Source: an uncultured Muribaculum sp.
GTDB lineage: Bacteria; Bacteroidota; Bacteroidia; Bacteroidales; Muribaculaceae
Assembly: GCA_910587665.1 (NCBI GenBank)
Contig: CAJUMZ010000004.1
Span: 1-64,000, forward strand
DNA length: 64,000 nt
Direction: 5' to 3'
Shown: piece by piece, positions 37,476-45,616 of the stretch
Layout of the letters: each line of letters begins with the position of its first letter
Numbering within the stretch: the stretch's first letter is position 1
Position numbers and translations under genes: made by a program
The notes under the pieces: model-generated
What the model saw: only the letters and a program-made list of their open reading frames with translations
Told to the model about the DNA's origin: nothing
The model's database searches: none

Positions 37476-38729
37476 TCAATAGTTGATCGATTTTGAGCCA
37501 TCAGATATGAATGAGTCTTTAAATCCTATAAAGTACAACACTCCATCAAGCCCGATTGTTGAGATGCTTTGCCCGGCGGTGGCTTTTACCTTTGGTTTTG
37601 CGTGAAATGCTATGCCAAGGCCGGCTGTCGTCAGCATCGGTAAGTCGTTTGCCCCGTCACCTACGGCAATGGTCTGCGCGATGTCGATATTCTCCACTTG
37701 TGCGAGCAGTCGCAGCAACTCGGCTTTGCGCTTTCCGTTTACGATGTCGCCCACGTATCTTCCTGTAAGCTTGCCGTCGATGATTTCAAGCTCGTTGGCA
37801 TATACATAGTCTATGCCGAATTTTTGTTTGAGATAGTTGCCGAAATAGGTAAACCCGCCGGATAGTATGGCGGTCTTGAATCCGGCTCGTTTCAGTACCT
37901 CCATCATGCGGCTTACCCCTTCGGTCACGGGCAGGTGTTCGGCAATGTCGCGCATCACGCTTTCATCAAGTCCCTTCAGCAACGCTACACGCTCCTTGAA
38001 ACTTTCGTCAAAGTCGATCTCGCCTCTCATCGCGCGCTCCGTGATGGCTTTTACCTTCTCACCGACGCCGGCACGCTCGGCAAGCTCGTCGATTACTTCA
38101 GTCTCTATGAGGGTCGAGTCCATGTCGAAGCACACGAGACGACGGCACCGGCGATACATCGTGTCTTGCTGGAGGGAGATGTCAAATTCCTCTTCTGCCG
38201 ACAGCTTCATGAACAATGACTGCATTTCGTTGGCGTCGTTGGGATTGCCCCTGACTGAAAATTCAACGCATGCCTTTGTCTTTGCTTCCTCCCCTTCGGA
38301 AAGCGGCACTCTTCCGGTGAGTCGCTGGATGCTGTCGATATTCAGGTTCTGCTCGGCTATGATACTTGTCACTGAGGCTATCTGCCGCGCGGTGAGGCGT
38401 CGCCCGAGTATGGTGACGATCCATCGGTTTTTGCCCTGCCTGCCTACCCATGCCTCATATTCTTTAACCGATACAGGCGTGAATCGTATCTGCACGTTAA
38501 GCTCCGAAGCCTTGAAGAGCAGATCTTTCATTATGTTGCCCGACAGGTCGCCGGTGGTCTTGAATAGAATGCCGAGCGATAGGGTGTGGTGTATGTCGGC
38601 CTGGCCTATGTCAAGTATGGTGGCGTCATATTGCGCGAGTATCTCTGTGAGCGCGGAGGTAACACCCGGGCGGTCATGTCCGGAGATGTTTACAAGGATA
38701 AGTTCAAGCGCGGCGTCGTTATTTCCCAT
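37476..38729 (-). CDS. serB: Phosphoserine phosphatase with N-terminal ACT domains
   Basis: Final enzyme of serine synthesis. The 417 residues comprise two ACT-like regulatory domains (about 8-90 and 103-185) and a HAD catalytic domain starting at CFDMDSTLIETEVIDELAER, with catalytic Asp in DMDST (202-206). Later motifs are TAILSGGFTYFG and VGDGANDLPML. The ACT domains suggest amino-acid feedback. It lies 7 bp after the GlcNAc kinase gene and 4 bp before the patatin gene. Confidence 0.95.
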   Translation of the reverse strand: MGNNDAALELILVNISGHDRPGVTSALTEILAQYDATILDIGQADIHHTLSLGILFKTTGDLSGNIMKDLLFKASELNVQIRFTPVSVKEYEAWVGRQGKNRWIVTILGRRLTARQIASVTSIIAEQNLNIDSIQRLTGRVPLSEGEEAKTKACVEFSVRGNPNDANEMQSLFMKLSAEEEFDISLQQDTMYRRCRRLVCFDMDSTLIETEVIDELAERAGVGEKVKAITERAMRGEIDFDESFKERVALLKGLDESVMRDIAEHLPVTEGVSRMMEVLKRAGFKTAILSGGFTYFGNYLKQKFGIDYVYANELEIIDGKLTGRYVGDIVNGKRKAELLRLLAQVENIDIAQTIAVGDGANDLPMLTTAGLGIAFHAKPKVKATAGQSISTIGLDGVLYFIGFKDSFISDGSKSINY

Positions 38730-38736
38730 GAGAGTG

Positions 38737-39585
38737 TTAAAGTGATGAATGATACCTGATAAGACCTTCCATAGGGTTTTTGATCACATCGTCTATTTTT
38801 GCGTCAAGGGCTGCCGCCGCTTCGTCAAGTACGGGGCGGTAAAGGTAGGCGATTGACCCGACAAAGCTTACCGGTAGAGTGCGGTAACGGTCATATTGTG
38901 CCACGTTGCGTACAAAAAATGACTTGAATTCATTTAGCACAAGACGGTGGATCGCCGGCTCTTCGATATTTTTCAGCAAAAACGGTGTCACTGACGCGAG
39001 AAACCGGTTGGGCGAAGGCTCCTTGTACACACGGCGTATGATTGCAGCGCGTTCAAGGTTGTACTCGTCAAGAAAGCGATCGCAAAGCTCGCGCGGCAAC
39101 TGGTGTTTCAGCACGTCGCCTATGAGGTGGCGTCCCAACACGGCTCCGCTTCCCTCGTCGCCGAGAATAAATCCGAGAGGGCTGACATGATCCTTGATTT
39201 CATGACCGTTGTAGTAACATGAGTTGGAGCCGGTGCCGAGTATACATGCTATCCCTTCCTTGTCGCCAAACAGTGCGCGGGCAGCCCCGAGCAGGTCGGA
39301 ATGTGCTTCGATCGTCGCTACATTCAGATTCTGGCGTATGGCGCGCCTCACATTGCGGCACACTTCATCGTCGATGCACCCCGCTCCGTAAAAATAAACT
39401 TCGGTGATTTCTCCGGCGAGGTCGCCGAGTTGCGACATAAGTTCGTCATCAAGATATTGGGCGATCTCTTCCTCCGTGAGCATCAACGCATTAAACCCGG
39501 AAGTGAATATCTGCTTCACCGGCTTGTCATGATCAAGCACACACCATTCAACCTTGGTGCTTCCGCTGTCAGCTATCAGTTTCAT
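38737..39585 (-). CDS. N-acetylglucosamine kinase-like (BadF/BadG ATPase family)
   Basis: An ASKHA-fold kinase of 282 residues. The phosphate-1 loop ADSGSTKVEW lies at 5-14, and ACILGTGSNSCYYNG and GFILGDEGSGAVLGRHL form the other nucleotide and sugar loops. Close relatives phosphorylate GlcNAc recovered from the wall or host glycans, which would suit the GH3 enzyme encoded elsewhere in the window. First gene of the operon with serB and the patatin protein. A -7 box lies at 39615-39622. Confidence 0.85.
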   Translation of the reverse strand: MKLIADSGSTKVEWCVLDHDKPVKQIFTSGFNALMLTEEEIAQYLDDELMSQLGDLAGEITEVYFYGAGCIDDEVCRNVRRAIRQNLNVATIEAHSDLLGAARALFGDKEGIACILGTGSNSCYYNGHEIKDHVSPLGFILGDEGSGAVLGRHLIGDVLKHQLPRELCDRFLDEYNLERAAIIRRVYKEPSPNRFLASVTPFLLKNIEEPAIHRLVLNEFKSFFVRNVAQYDRYRTLPVSFVGSIAYLYRPVLDEAAAALDAKIDDVIKNPMEGLIRYHSSL

Positions 39586-39614
39586 TACTGTCTGTTCTTA
39601 TTCTAAAATGACTG

Positions 39615-39622
39615 CAAATTTA
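39615..39622 (-). promoter_or_regulatory. -7 box for the GlcNAc kinase-serB-patatin operon
   Basis: Minus-strand TAAATTTG, about 30 bp upstream of the kinase ATG. Confidence 0.6.
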
Positions 39623-39762
39623 CAAAATAATATTAACAGATTCTACCAAATGCGCTTTTATCCGCTACATTTTTAGGCAATATTTGACTGATACCGATGA
39701 AAGCTCAACGGAATAATCTCGATTGTATGTGGATATGTCTATGGTAACCGATGTGATACCGT

Positions 39763-41046
39763 CTATTTCAGGAAGTCGGATGTGCTTTCCTTTGTGCCGA
39801 GCGGCCCGTAGTCTCCCAGCGCAATATGTGCCAATTGTCTTTCCGGCTGTGTCACATGGTCGATCGGCTCGCCGGTAGAGTCGTAATAATCGGTGGGAAG
39901 CATGTTGGATATCGAGTATGGCCAGTTGGGGTTTGGAAGTATATTGCGGTACATCAGGGCAATGTATTCACCGAGCGGCTTTCCGTCGATATTCGTTTTC
40001 TCACTGTCCCATACTATTAGGTTGATTTTCTTTCCAAGACTCTTCTCATTTCTCACTTTTTCCTCTATTTCGGATAGGCGCGGATTATTTTTCAGACATA
40101 TCACGAAGTGGGTCTTGATGCCCTCTTCCCAATCGGCATTGACGTCGCAGAGCGAGGCATATGACCTTGTGTCGGCAGCGGAGCCTACACATATCGACCA
40201 ATAGCGTGCGGCTGCGCCATCGTAGTCTTCTGCTTTTTGAGGTATCGGAGCCGGAATGAAGCTGAAACTTAGGATGCTGTCACTCCTGAGCCTTGTGCGT
40301 GCATAGAGATAGGAGGTGGAATTATTAGGGTAATATTTGCTTACCGGCGAAAGAAAGAACGGCACTTCGCGAAATTCATCTGACTTTAATATGTACGAAT
40401 TTGACGAGGCATTGTAGATATTTGACAGGATATGTTCGGGGACATCGGTGGCTTCTGATGTAATCATATCAATGGCTGAGATAAGGGGTAGCTCGACGCC
40501 ACCGTATTCGTCGGCTTTCTTTCCGCTGCTGTCCGTGCCGAGGTATTGTCTGATACAGACGGCCACTTTCTTTACCCCTGATTTGACTGTGCAGATATTT
40601 TTTGAATTCAACCCGTCAATAAATCCTTTGCCGGCATTTTCAGGCACGACATAGACTGTAAAGCGCCCAGGTTGGGAAACAGTTTGGCGGAAAGGATTTG
40701 ATGTTCCCTCGTCAGGTTCAATATCGAGGTCGTCAATGCCGCCGATGGCAGAGCCTGTCTCGTCATCGTAGAGAGAGAAACTGAAGTAGCGGCAGTGAGG
40801 AAATTGCCCCGAAAAGCAGAGTGCCTTATTGTTGTTAGCTTCGAGGTCGTAGGTATATTCCCAATAATTGCTGTATAGATCAGGATAAGCTCCGACTTCT
40901 TCTCCGTTGCCTTTTAGGGTCTCGCTCCATTGTCCGTTTGGAATGACGTGTCCCGGATTGTCATTGTCGTCATCCTTGCACGAGCTTGTAAGAAATGACA
41001 GGCTGTATGCAAGGATGAAACTTGAAATTATATATTTATAGTTCAT
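39763..41046 (-). CDS. Probable surface lipoprotein, unknown function
   Basis: A 427-residue lipoprotein. The signal ends in LTSSC (Cys23) and is followed by KDDDNDN, an acidic stretch like the Bacteroidetes lipoprotein export signal that sends lipoproteins to the cell surface. The mature part is beta-rich with SFSLYDDETGSAIGGIDDLD and FTVYVVPENAG. I do not recognise a characterised family. It follows the other lipoprotein gene by 29 bp, so the two are probably made together. Confidence 0.7.
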   Translation of the reverse strand: MNYKYIISSFILAYSLSFLTSSCKDDDNDNPGHVIPNGQWSETLKGNGEEVGAYPDLYSNYWEYTYDLEANNNKALCFSGQFPHCRYFSFSLYDDETGSAIGGIDDLDIEPDEGTSNPFRQTVSQPGRFTVYVVPENAGKGFIDGLNSKNICTVKSGVKKVAVCIRQYLGTDSSGKKADEYGGVELPLISAIDMITSEATDVPEHILSNIYNASSNSYILKSDEFREVPFFLSPVSKYYPNNSTSYLYARTRLRSDSILSFSFIPAPIPQKAEDYDGAAARYWSICVGSAADTRSYASLCDVNADWEEGIKTHFVICLKNNPRLSEIEEKVRNEKSLGKKINLIVWDSEKTNIDGKPLGEYIALMYRNILPNPNWPYSISNMLPTDYYDSTGEPIDHVTQPERQLAHIALGDYGPLGTKESTSDFLK

Positions 41047-41075
41047 AGATGTTGTTCGTTAGGATAATTTCTTGT

Positions 41076-42710
41076 TTACTCCGGTTTTACTCTGAACGGC
41101 CCTGTGACAGAATTGAAAAGCAGACTGCCGTCGGAGAGATACTGGATTATGGCATACGCACCGTTGCCACGGTTGTTTTTACCGAATATGATGCGTTGGC
41201 GGGTAGTGCCTGTAGTCCAGTCGAGACCTGTGACAACCCAGCCGTCAGAGCCGTAGCCATTGACAAATACCATCTCTGACGGTATGCTGACCGAGGGTAT
41301 CATGCTGATGGAACTGATGTCCCCTCTGGTCCATTTGCTTTCCCATTTGTTTTCTGCAGTATTCCATCTGACACATTCTACCCCTTTCGGACCTTCAATA
41401 ATCGGTCCAATGGCCAGTACGCCGATAATCTTGTCAGAGACCTTCTCGGAAGTCATATTGATGTTGTTGACCACGAAGGCGTCATATCCCCCGGCGACTA
41501 CAGATTGCTCTGACTGTATCCATTCTGTCGCGGCAGGCAGCCCGCAGGTGACTTCGAAAGTGCCGGCGAGACGTGGGTTGTCGGAATCTACAGGTTCCGA
41601 ATCGGTCGGGATATTGTCGCGCCAGAACGCGACGAGTTTCATTCTCTTCGCTCCGTCGGTTATGACCACGAGCTTGTCATCCTCGTCGCCGAAACCCATA
41701 AGAGTGGGGGTAGAGCCGGTGCCGTAGCCGAGTTTTATTGCCGGGGCTTCTGGACCGCCGTCGTAGGTTGCACTCCACGCTCCGTCATTTTCCTTGTCGG
41801 AAAAATGACCGTTCTTACATATCAATTTTTGCATCAGGCCTTTGCCGTTGGCTTCGGTACTGTTGCTTGCGACGTATACTCCTCCGTTTTCATCAAGCGA
41901 CAGCGAGTTGGTCAGAATCTGCCCTTCCGGGAGCGGATATGTGTCAACTATACTTGTCATGTCGCGTGCCACCGTCGCGAGCCCTTTTTGTGATGCGACA
42001 ATGAGGAAACCGTCATAAGTCATTGATACTCCTACCAATGTGAATGAACCGAAGATGTGTGGTGTCATGTCGATCTGTCCGTCAAGGACGATTCCTTTGG
42101 CCGGGTCGTTTTTATCAACGAGTTTGTAGCGTGCAATGGTTTTGCCTGCGTTCGTGTAGACATAATTGTCACGGTCACATAGAACATAGTTTCCGTTTGC
42201 CATTGACATCTGTGGAAATTGTCCCAGTATTTTCACGGCTGCTTTTTGCAGTTGGTCATAGCTTGAATAATTGTCTGTCAGTGTCTCAAGCTCTTTTTGT
42301 GTGTGCATGGTGATTCCCGGAAGAGGAGCTTCGGCCACTCGCTCGAAAGTACTGCCGGTAGTCTTGATGTAGGACACACGATCGCTGCTCATACCCCACA
42401 TATAGCCGGGAGAAGTCGAGGCCAGGGTCATAAGGTTGACAGGCCCGCTCCATGTCGAGGGGCAGTCGTCAGGGTCCACTGTATATGTCCCTTCTTTAAC
42501 TGCATAAGGAAATGCGTCGGTCTGGGCTGAATTGAAGTGGGTGATACTGTATGTTTCCTGTGCGAGCCAGGGATTGCGAGCGGGTGTGTTGTATTGTGAC
42601 AGGGGCTTTTCTTCAATAGAAGGTGGTGTCCCTTTGTCATCATCGTCGCAACTCCATACGATAGCCGGAAATATGGCAGCGCATAGCGCCAATTTTAAAT
42701 TTTTGTTCAT
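41076..42710 (-). CDS. Probable surface lipoprotein with beta-propeller-like repeats
   Basis: A 544-residue lipoprotein with Cys21 after a hydrophobic signal, immediately followed by DDDDKG, again like the surface-export signal. The mature region has repeated strand patterns (VTYDGFLIVASQ-type, NSLSLDENGGVYVASN, DDKLVVITDG) suggestive of a beta-propeller or lactonase-like fold. No catalytic motif identified. First gene of a two-lipoprotein operon, with a promoter at 42745-42752 and an 11-bp inverted repeat just upstream. Confidence 0.7.
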   Translation of the reverse strand: MNKNLKLALCAAIFPAIVWSCDDDDKGTPPSIEEKPLSQYNTPARNPWLAQETYSITHFNSAQTDAFPYAVKEGTYTVDPDDCPSTWSGPVNLMTLASTSPGYMWGMSSDRVSYIKTTGSTFERVAEAPLPGITMHTQKELETLTDNYSSYDQLQKAAVKILGQFPQMSMANGNYVLCDRDNYVYTNAGKTIARYKLVDKNDPAKGIVLDGQIDMTPHIFGSFTLVGVSMTYDGFLIVASQKGLATVARDMTSIVDTYPLPEGQILTNSLSLDENGGVYVASNSTEANGKGLMQKLICKNGHFSDKENDGAWSATYDGGPEAPAIKLGYGTGSTPTLMGFGDEDDKLVVITDGAKRMKLVAFWRDNIPTDSEPVDSDNPRLAGTFEVTCGLPAATEWIQSEQSVVAGGYDAFVVNNINMTSEKVSDKIIGVLAIGPIIEGPKGVECVRWNTAENKWESKWTRGDISSISMIPSVSIPSEMVFVNGYGSDGWVVTGLDWTTGTTRQRIIFGKNNRGNGAYAIIQYLSDGSLLFNSVTGPFRVKPE

Positions 42711-42744
42711 GATTGGTTTTTTGTTAAATTTCGTTTTAGCCTTA

Positions 42745-42752
42745 CAAAATTA
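42745..42752 (-). promoter_or_regulatory. -7 box for the lipoprotein operon
   Basis: Minus-strand TAATTTTG about 35 bp before the ATG at 42710. TTTTG at 42780-42776, inside the palindrome loop, is a plausible -33 element. Confidence 0.55.
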
Positions 42753-42760
42753 GACCATTG

Positions 42761-42795
42761 CACCATTTTCCATGTTTCAAAATTGGAAAATGGTG
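42761..42795. promoter_or_regulatory. 11-bp inverted repeat, candidate operator
   Basis: Perfect arms CACCATTTTCC (42761-42771) and GGAAAATGGTG (42785-42795) with a 13-base spacer. It overlaps the region between the putative -33 and upstream of the -7 of the lipoprotein operon, so it is well placed for a repressor or activator. It could instead be a T-less terminator for the regulator gene ending at 42835. Confidence 0.55.
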
Positions 42796-42834
42796 TGTCA
42801 AAACCGGAAATAACGGTTGTATGATGCACTATGG

Positions 42835-44553
42835 CTAATTCTTGTTGGCCTTCTCCTTGGATATTATTTTGTATTCTGACGGAGACATTCCGAAATGGTT
42901 ACGGAACAGACGACTGAATGTCGAGCGTGAATTAAATCCTGATTGTGTCTCGACGTCGCCTATGCTTATATCGGGATTCTGTGTCAGAAGACCGGCCGCA
43001 TGGGAAATACGGAATCCATTTATGTATTCGTTGACTGTCATACCTGTGTTATCTCTGATTGCATCGGCGAGATAAACGGTGTTTGATCCTACGGCTGCTG
43101 CCAGAGATTCGCGGTTTAGATTTGGATTTCTGTATATCATCTCATTACGCATCATGTCGCTGACGCGTCTGAACAAGGAGTTTTCACCGTCAATACCGGA
43201 ATTACTGTTCTCTGATTCGAACATGGGTTTCAGCGTTGAGGTTTGATTGTCATGCTCTCGGATTATGTTGAAAAGTGCCCTGTTTTTATCTTTCAGTTTG
43301 TGTGCATAGACTACATATAATATAAGGATTACGAGCAACGCCACTATTGTCACTATTGATAGCCACAGTTTTGTCCGTGTTGCCTGTGACTGGAGGGTCA
43401 GGGTGTCGATTTCATATGTCGTGTGCAGATCGTCGAGCCTTCTTGAGAGCTCTTCCGCACGAATCCGTTCGGTCACGGGATTTAGATTATAGTAGAGATG
43501 AGCGGCCTCCTCGTAGTTGCCCGATTTGAAGAGAAGGTCGGCAAGGGCGGTCTTCATTGTCGCGACGCTGACAGAATCGCCGGTCGATTCCAGTAATCCG
43601 ATATTCTTTTTGCTGATTTCTATTGCTTTTTCATACTGTCCTGTGGCACCATAGTAGCGGCTTTCAATCTGCATCAGTTTGTACTGCTGTGAGTTGGAGC
43701 GACCTTTGGCACATTCTCTCGCGGTGTCGAGATATTCTCGGGCTTTCTCGTAGTTTCCAAGACCTATTTCGGCGATGCAATACGCAAGGAGATTATACAT
43801 CCTTTTGCCTCCGAGTTGCGGAGTGTAACCCATGGATTCGGCTTTCGCCTCATAATTGTCTATTATGTTCTTCCATTCATCCGCACATTCTATGATGCGC
43901 TGATATCGGCCCAGCCCGTCAAGGCTCGCACACAAATAATTATATGCCGAGAGTACCATTGTGATGTCTGCCTGGTCCTTTAGCTTTCCGATGCTCTTTT
44001 CTAGTACGTCGACTGCTTCTGCTGTCTCTCCGATTGCCTGATATATTACCCCCATGTCGAAGAGTGCGATTCCTATACCGTAGTCCGAACTCCTTTTTTG
44101 TGCATCGCGGTACATTTTCTCCGCTTCCCGGAGCGCACTCTCAAGTTTATCGTGAAAAATGTCCGATTGTATGGCCAAGTCCCAGCAGTTGTAATAGTAA
44201 TCCCATGTTTTGTTTTTCTTCATTCTCTCCAGCATAGTGGGCAGATAATGGCTGATGCTGTCAAGGCATTCGTAGTTAAGGTAACAGGAAAGCTGCATTA
44301 CGGTTGCATTACCGACTGATTCGACATCGTTCTGTCTTATTGCCTCGTCAAGATAATCGCGTATACAGCGGAGTTCATGATCCATGTTGTCATCAGCATG
44401 GGCTAAGGAGCAAAGTTCGCTCAATGCCAGCAGGCGTGATTCTCCGTTAAGCTCATGAAGCGATTCTCTGATAGAATCTTCCATGATACTTGCAAAAGCA
44501 TTACATATCGCAACGGTAACTAACAGAAGCATTGTCGCCAATCGTCTTTTCAT
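42835..44553 (-). CDS. Membrane TPR / AraC-type hybrid regulator
   Basis: A sensor-regulator of the Bacteroidetes type that joins periplasmic TPR repeats, one membrane helix and a cytoplasmic AraC HTH. From the chosen ATG (44553) a signal peptide MKRRLATMLLLVTVAICNAFA begins. The frame is open to an ATG at 44607, which leaves a 23-base leader from the -7 box at 44633-44640, so that start is also possible. TPR-like pairs fill about residues 80-360. The helix IVTIVALLVILILYVVYAHK follows, then two HTH motifs near the C-terminus (LAAAVGSNTVYLADAIRDNT and VETQSGFNSRSTFSRLFRN). The lipoprotein operon just downstream is the obvious candidate target. Confidence 0.85.
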   Translation of the reverse strand: MKRRLATMLLLVTVAICNAFASIMEDSIRESLHELNGESRLLALSELCSLAHADDNMDHELRCIRDYLDEAIRQNDVESVGNATVMQLSCYLNYECLDSISHYLPTMLERMKKNKTWDYYYNCWDLAIQSDIFHDKLESALREAEKMYRDAQKRSSDYGIGIALFDMGVIYQAIGETAEAVDVLEKSIGKLKDQADITMVLSAYNYLCASLDGLGRYQRIIECADEWKNIIDNYEAKAESMGYTPQLGGKRMYNLLAYCIAEIGLGNYEKAREYLDTARECAKGRSNSQQYKLMQIESRYYGATGQYEKAIEISKKNIGLLESTGDSVSVATMKTALADLLFKSGNYEEAAHLYYNLNPVTERIRAEELSRRLDDLHTTYEIDTLTLQSQATRTKLWLSIVTIVALLVILILYVVYAHKLKDKNRALFNIIREHDNQTSTLKPMFESENSNSGIDGENSLFRRVSDMMRNEMIYRNPNLNRESLAAAVGSNTVYLADAIRDNTGMTVNEYINGFRISHAAGLLTQNPDISIGDVETQSGFNSRSTFSRLFRNHFGMSPSEYKIISKEKANKN

Positions 44554-44632
44554 GTGTGTCATGGGTATGAATGCGTCTGGGATTTTTGGGGATTTGTTGC
44601 CGGTCATGGAGGTTTTTTATATTGATGTTCTG

Positions 44633-44640
44633 CAAAATTA
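44633..44640 (-). promoter_or_regulatory. -7 box of the TPR-AraC regulator gene
   Basis: Minus-strand TAATTTTG, divergent from the Crp-like gene promoter at 44722. Confidence 0.55.
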
Positions 44641-44696
44641 GAAAATTTAGTCCCTTAAGGCAAATTTTTTACAATGTGGGGTATATTTAAAGCTGA

Positions 44697-44729
44697 TTTG
44701 CCGGAAATCAAAAAGAATAGTTACATTTG
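44697..44729 (+). promoter_or_regulatory. Promoter of the Crp-like regulator gene
   Basis: TTTG (44697-44700), 21 bp, TACATTTG (44722-44729). A good match to the Bacteroidetes -33/-7 consensus. It places transcription start near 44735. Confidence 0.65.
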
Positions 44730-44754
44730 CAATATGGGTGCTTTTAATGATTTT

Positions 44755-45300
44755 ATGACGCAGATTGATTTCAACTCTTTGCACGAATGTTGCATGCTAT
44801 ACGGGACTGTTGTGGAATACTCCCGTGGCGAGCATTTTGCGCTGGAGAATGAAGTATGTCGCAACATAGGATTTGTACGTAAGGGATATTTTAAGTTTGT
44901 GGGTATGGACTCCGCTGGAGAGGAGCATGTTACCGGTTTCTCTTTTACCAATGAGGTAGTGAGCGATTACGTGCGGTCCTTTCTTTATGGACTGCCGAGT
45001 TTTTGTTCGATTATTGCCGGTTCAACTGCCGAGGTGCTTCAGGTGCCTATTACTCTGGCGCGTGATTATATTAAGGATAGGGATCCCGATTTTGTCACCG
45101 ACACATCCTCGATTTTGCTGATGACGGCTTACCGGCGTTACCTCAATCTGCACACCCTCTCACCCCTTGAACGATATAAGATACTTTTAAACGAGCACCC
45201 GTCAATGGTCAGACATATGCCGATACAGGAGATAGCATCGTTTCTTAATATCTCCCGCCGACAGTTTCATCGCATAAGAGAGCTGGCAAATAAAGATTAG
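44755..45300 (+). CDS. Crp/Fnr-family transcriptional regulator
   Basis: A cytoplasmic regulator of 181 residues from the chosen ATG. It has a cyclic-nucleotide-binding-like beta-roll (VVEYSRGEHFALENEVCRNI, FVRKGYFKFVGMD) and a C-terminal winged helix (MPIQEIASFLNISRRQFHRI). The frame is open further upstream, but the promoter at 44697-44729 overlaps that part, so ATG 44755 (or 44734, which would be almost leaderless) is preferred. Ligand unknown; the arginine of the classical cAMP site is not evident. It is divergent from the TPR-AraC gene. Confidence 0.82.
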   Translation: MTQIDFNSLHECCMLYGTVVEYSRGEHFALENEVCRNIGFVRKGYFKFVGMDSAGEEHVTGFSFTNEVVSDYVRSFLYGLPSFCSIIAGSTAEVLQVPITLARDYIKDRDPDFVTDTSSILLMTAYRRYLNLHTLSPLERYKILLNEHPSMVRHMPIQEIASFLNISRRQFHRIRELANKD

Positions 45301-45309
45301 GAACGTGTT

Positions 45310-45513
45310 TACAATGGAATAACCTTTAACATATTCAGCGGTCAATGCCTCGGATGCAAGCTTGATGATTTGCTTGCCGTATTCGGCACGTTCCCCGACC
45401 ATGTTGTTCCTGCACGACGATTCTCCTGCCGACCAACCAATTTGCAGCAACTTAAAAAAAAATCAGCTGCTTGATATGCCTTTTGCTTGGTAGTATAGTT
45501 TTATTCCATTGTA
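45310..45513. mobile_element. 204-bp element with perfect 13-bp terminal inverted repeats
   Basis: Arms TACAATGGAATAA (45310-45322) and TTATTCCATTGTA (45501-45513) are perfect inverse copies. The interior holds a decayed DUF1016 fragment. No transposase and no clear target duplication was seen beside it, so MITE-like status is an inference. The rest of the 45301-45616 spacer holds only the guaB promoter. Confidence 0.5.
45316..45451 (-). pseudogene. Frameshifted N-terminal remnant of a DUF1016 (YhcG-like) protein
   Basis: Two minus-strand frames join to give NWLVGRRIVVQEQHG followed, after a frameshift, by ERAEYGKQIIKLASEALTA and KGYS. This is the pattern of the DUF1016 N-terminal domain (W-x-(I/V)-G-(K/R)-x-I-V, then AEYGK-x-(I/L)-(I/L)-x-x-(S/A)-(E/D)-x-L-T). 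Full-length relatives are ~330-residue proteins with a C-terminal PD-(D/E)xK nuclease domain, which is absent here. Only about 45 codons survive. Confidence 0.6.
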
Positions 45514-45585
45514 GATTTATCCTTTATTTTCGTGGTCTCTGAGCAGATTTTCTTGGTGGGATTTTTTAATCTTTAAAAAAAATTG

Positions 45586-45593
45586 TAACTTTG
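45586..45593 (+). promoter_or_regulatory. -7 box of guaB
   Basis: TAACTTTG. It overlaps an in-frame GTG at 45593, which therefore cannot be the start, and supports the ATG at 45617. Confidence 0.65.
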
Positions 45594-45616
45594 TGCGCAA
45601 TAAATTTTTCCATTAT

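Noticed and set aside
42835..44553. Hybrid two-component system
   Set aside because: No histidine kinase or receiver domain; only TPRs, one membrane helix and an AraC HTH.
45202..45450. 82-codon minus-strand ORF as an intact gene
   Set aside because: Its first half is the frameshifted DUF1016 relic and its second half is antisense to the Crp-like gene.
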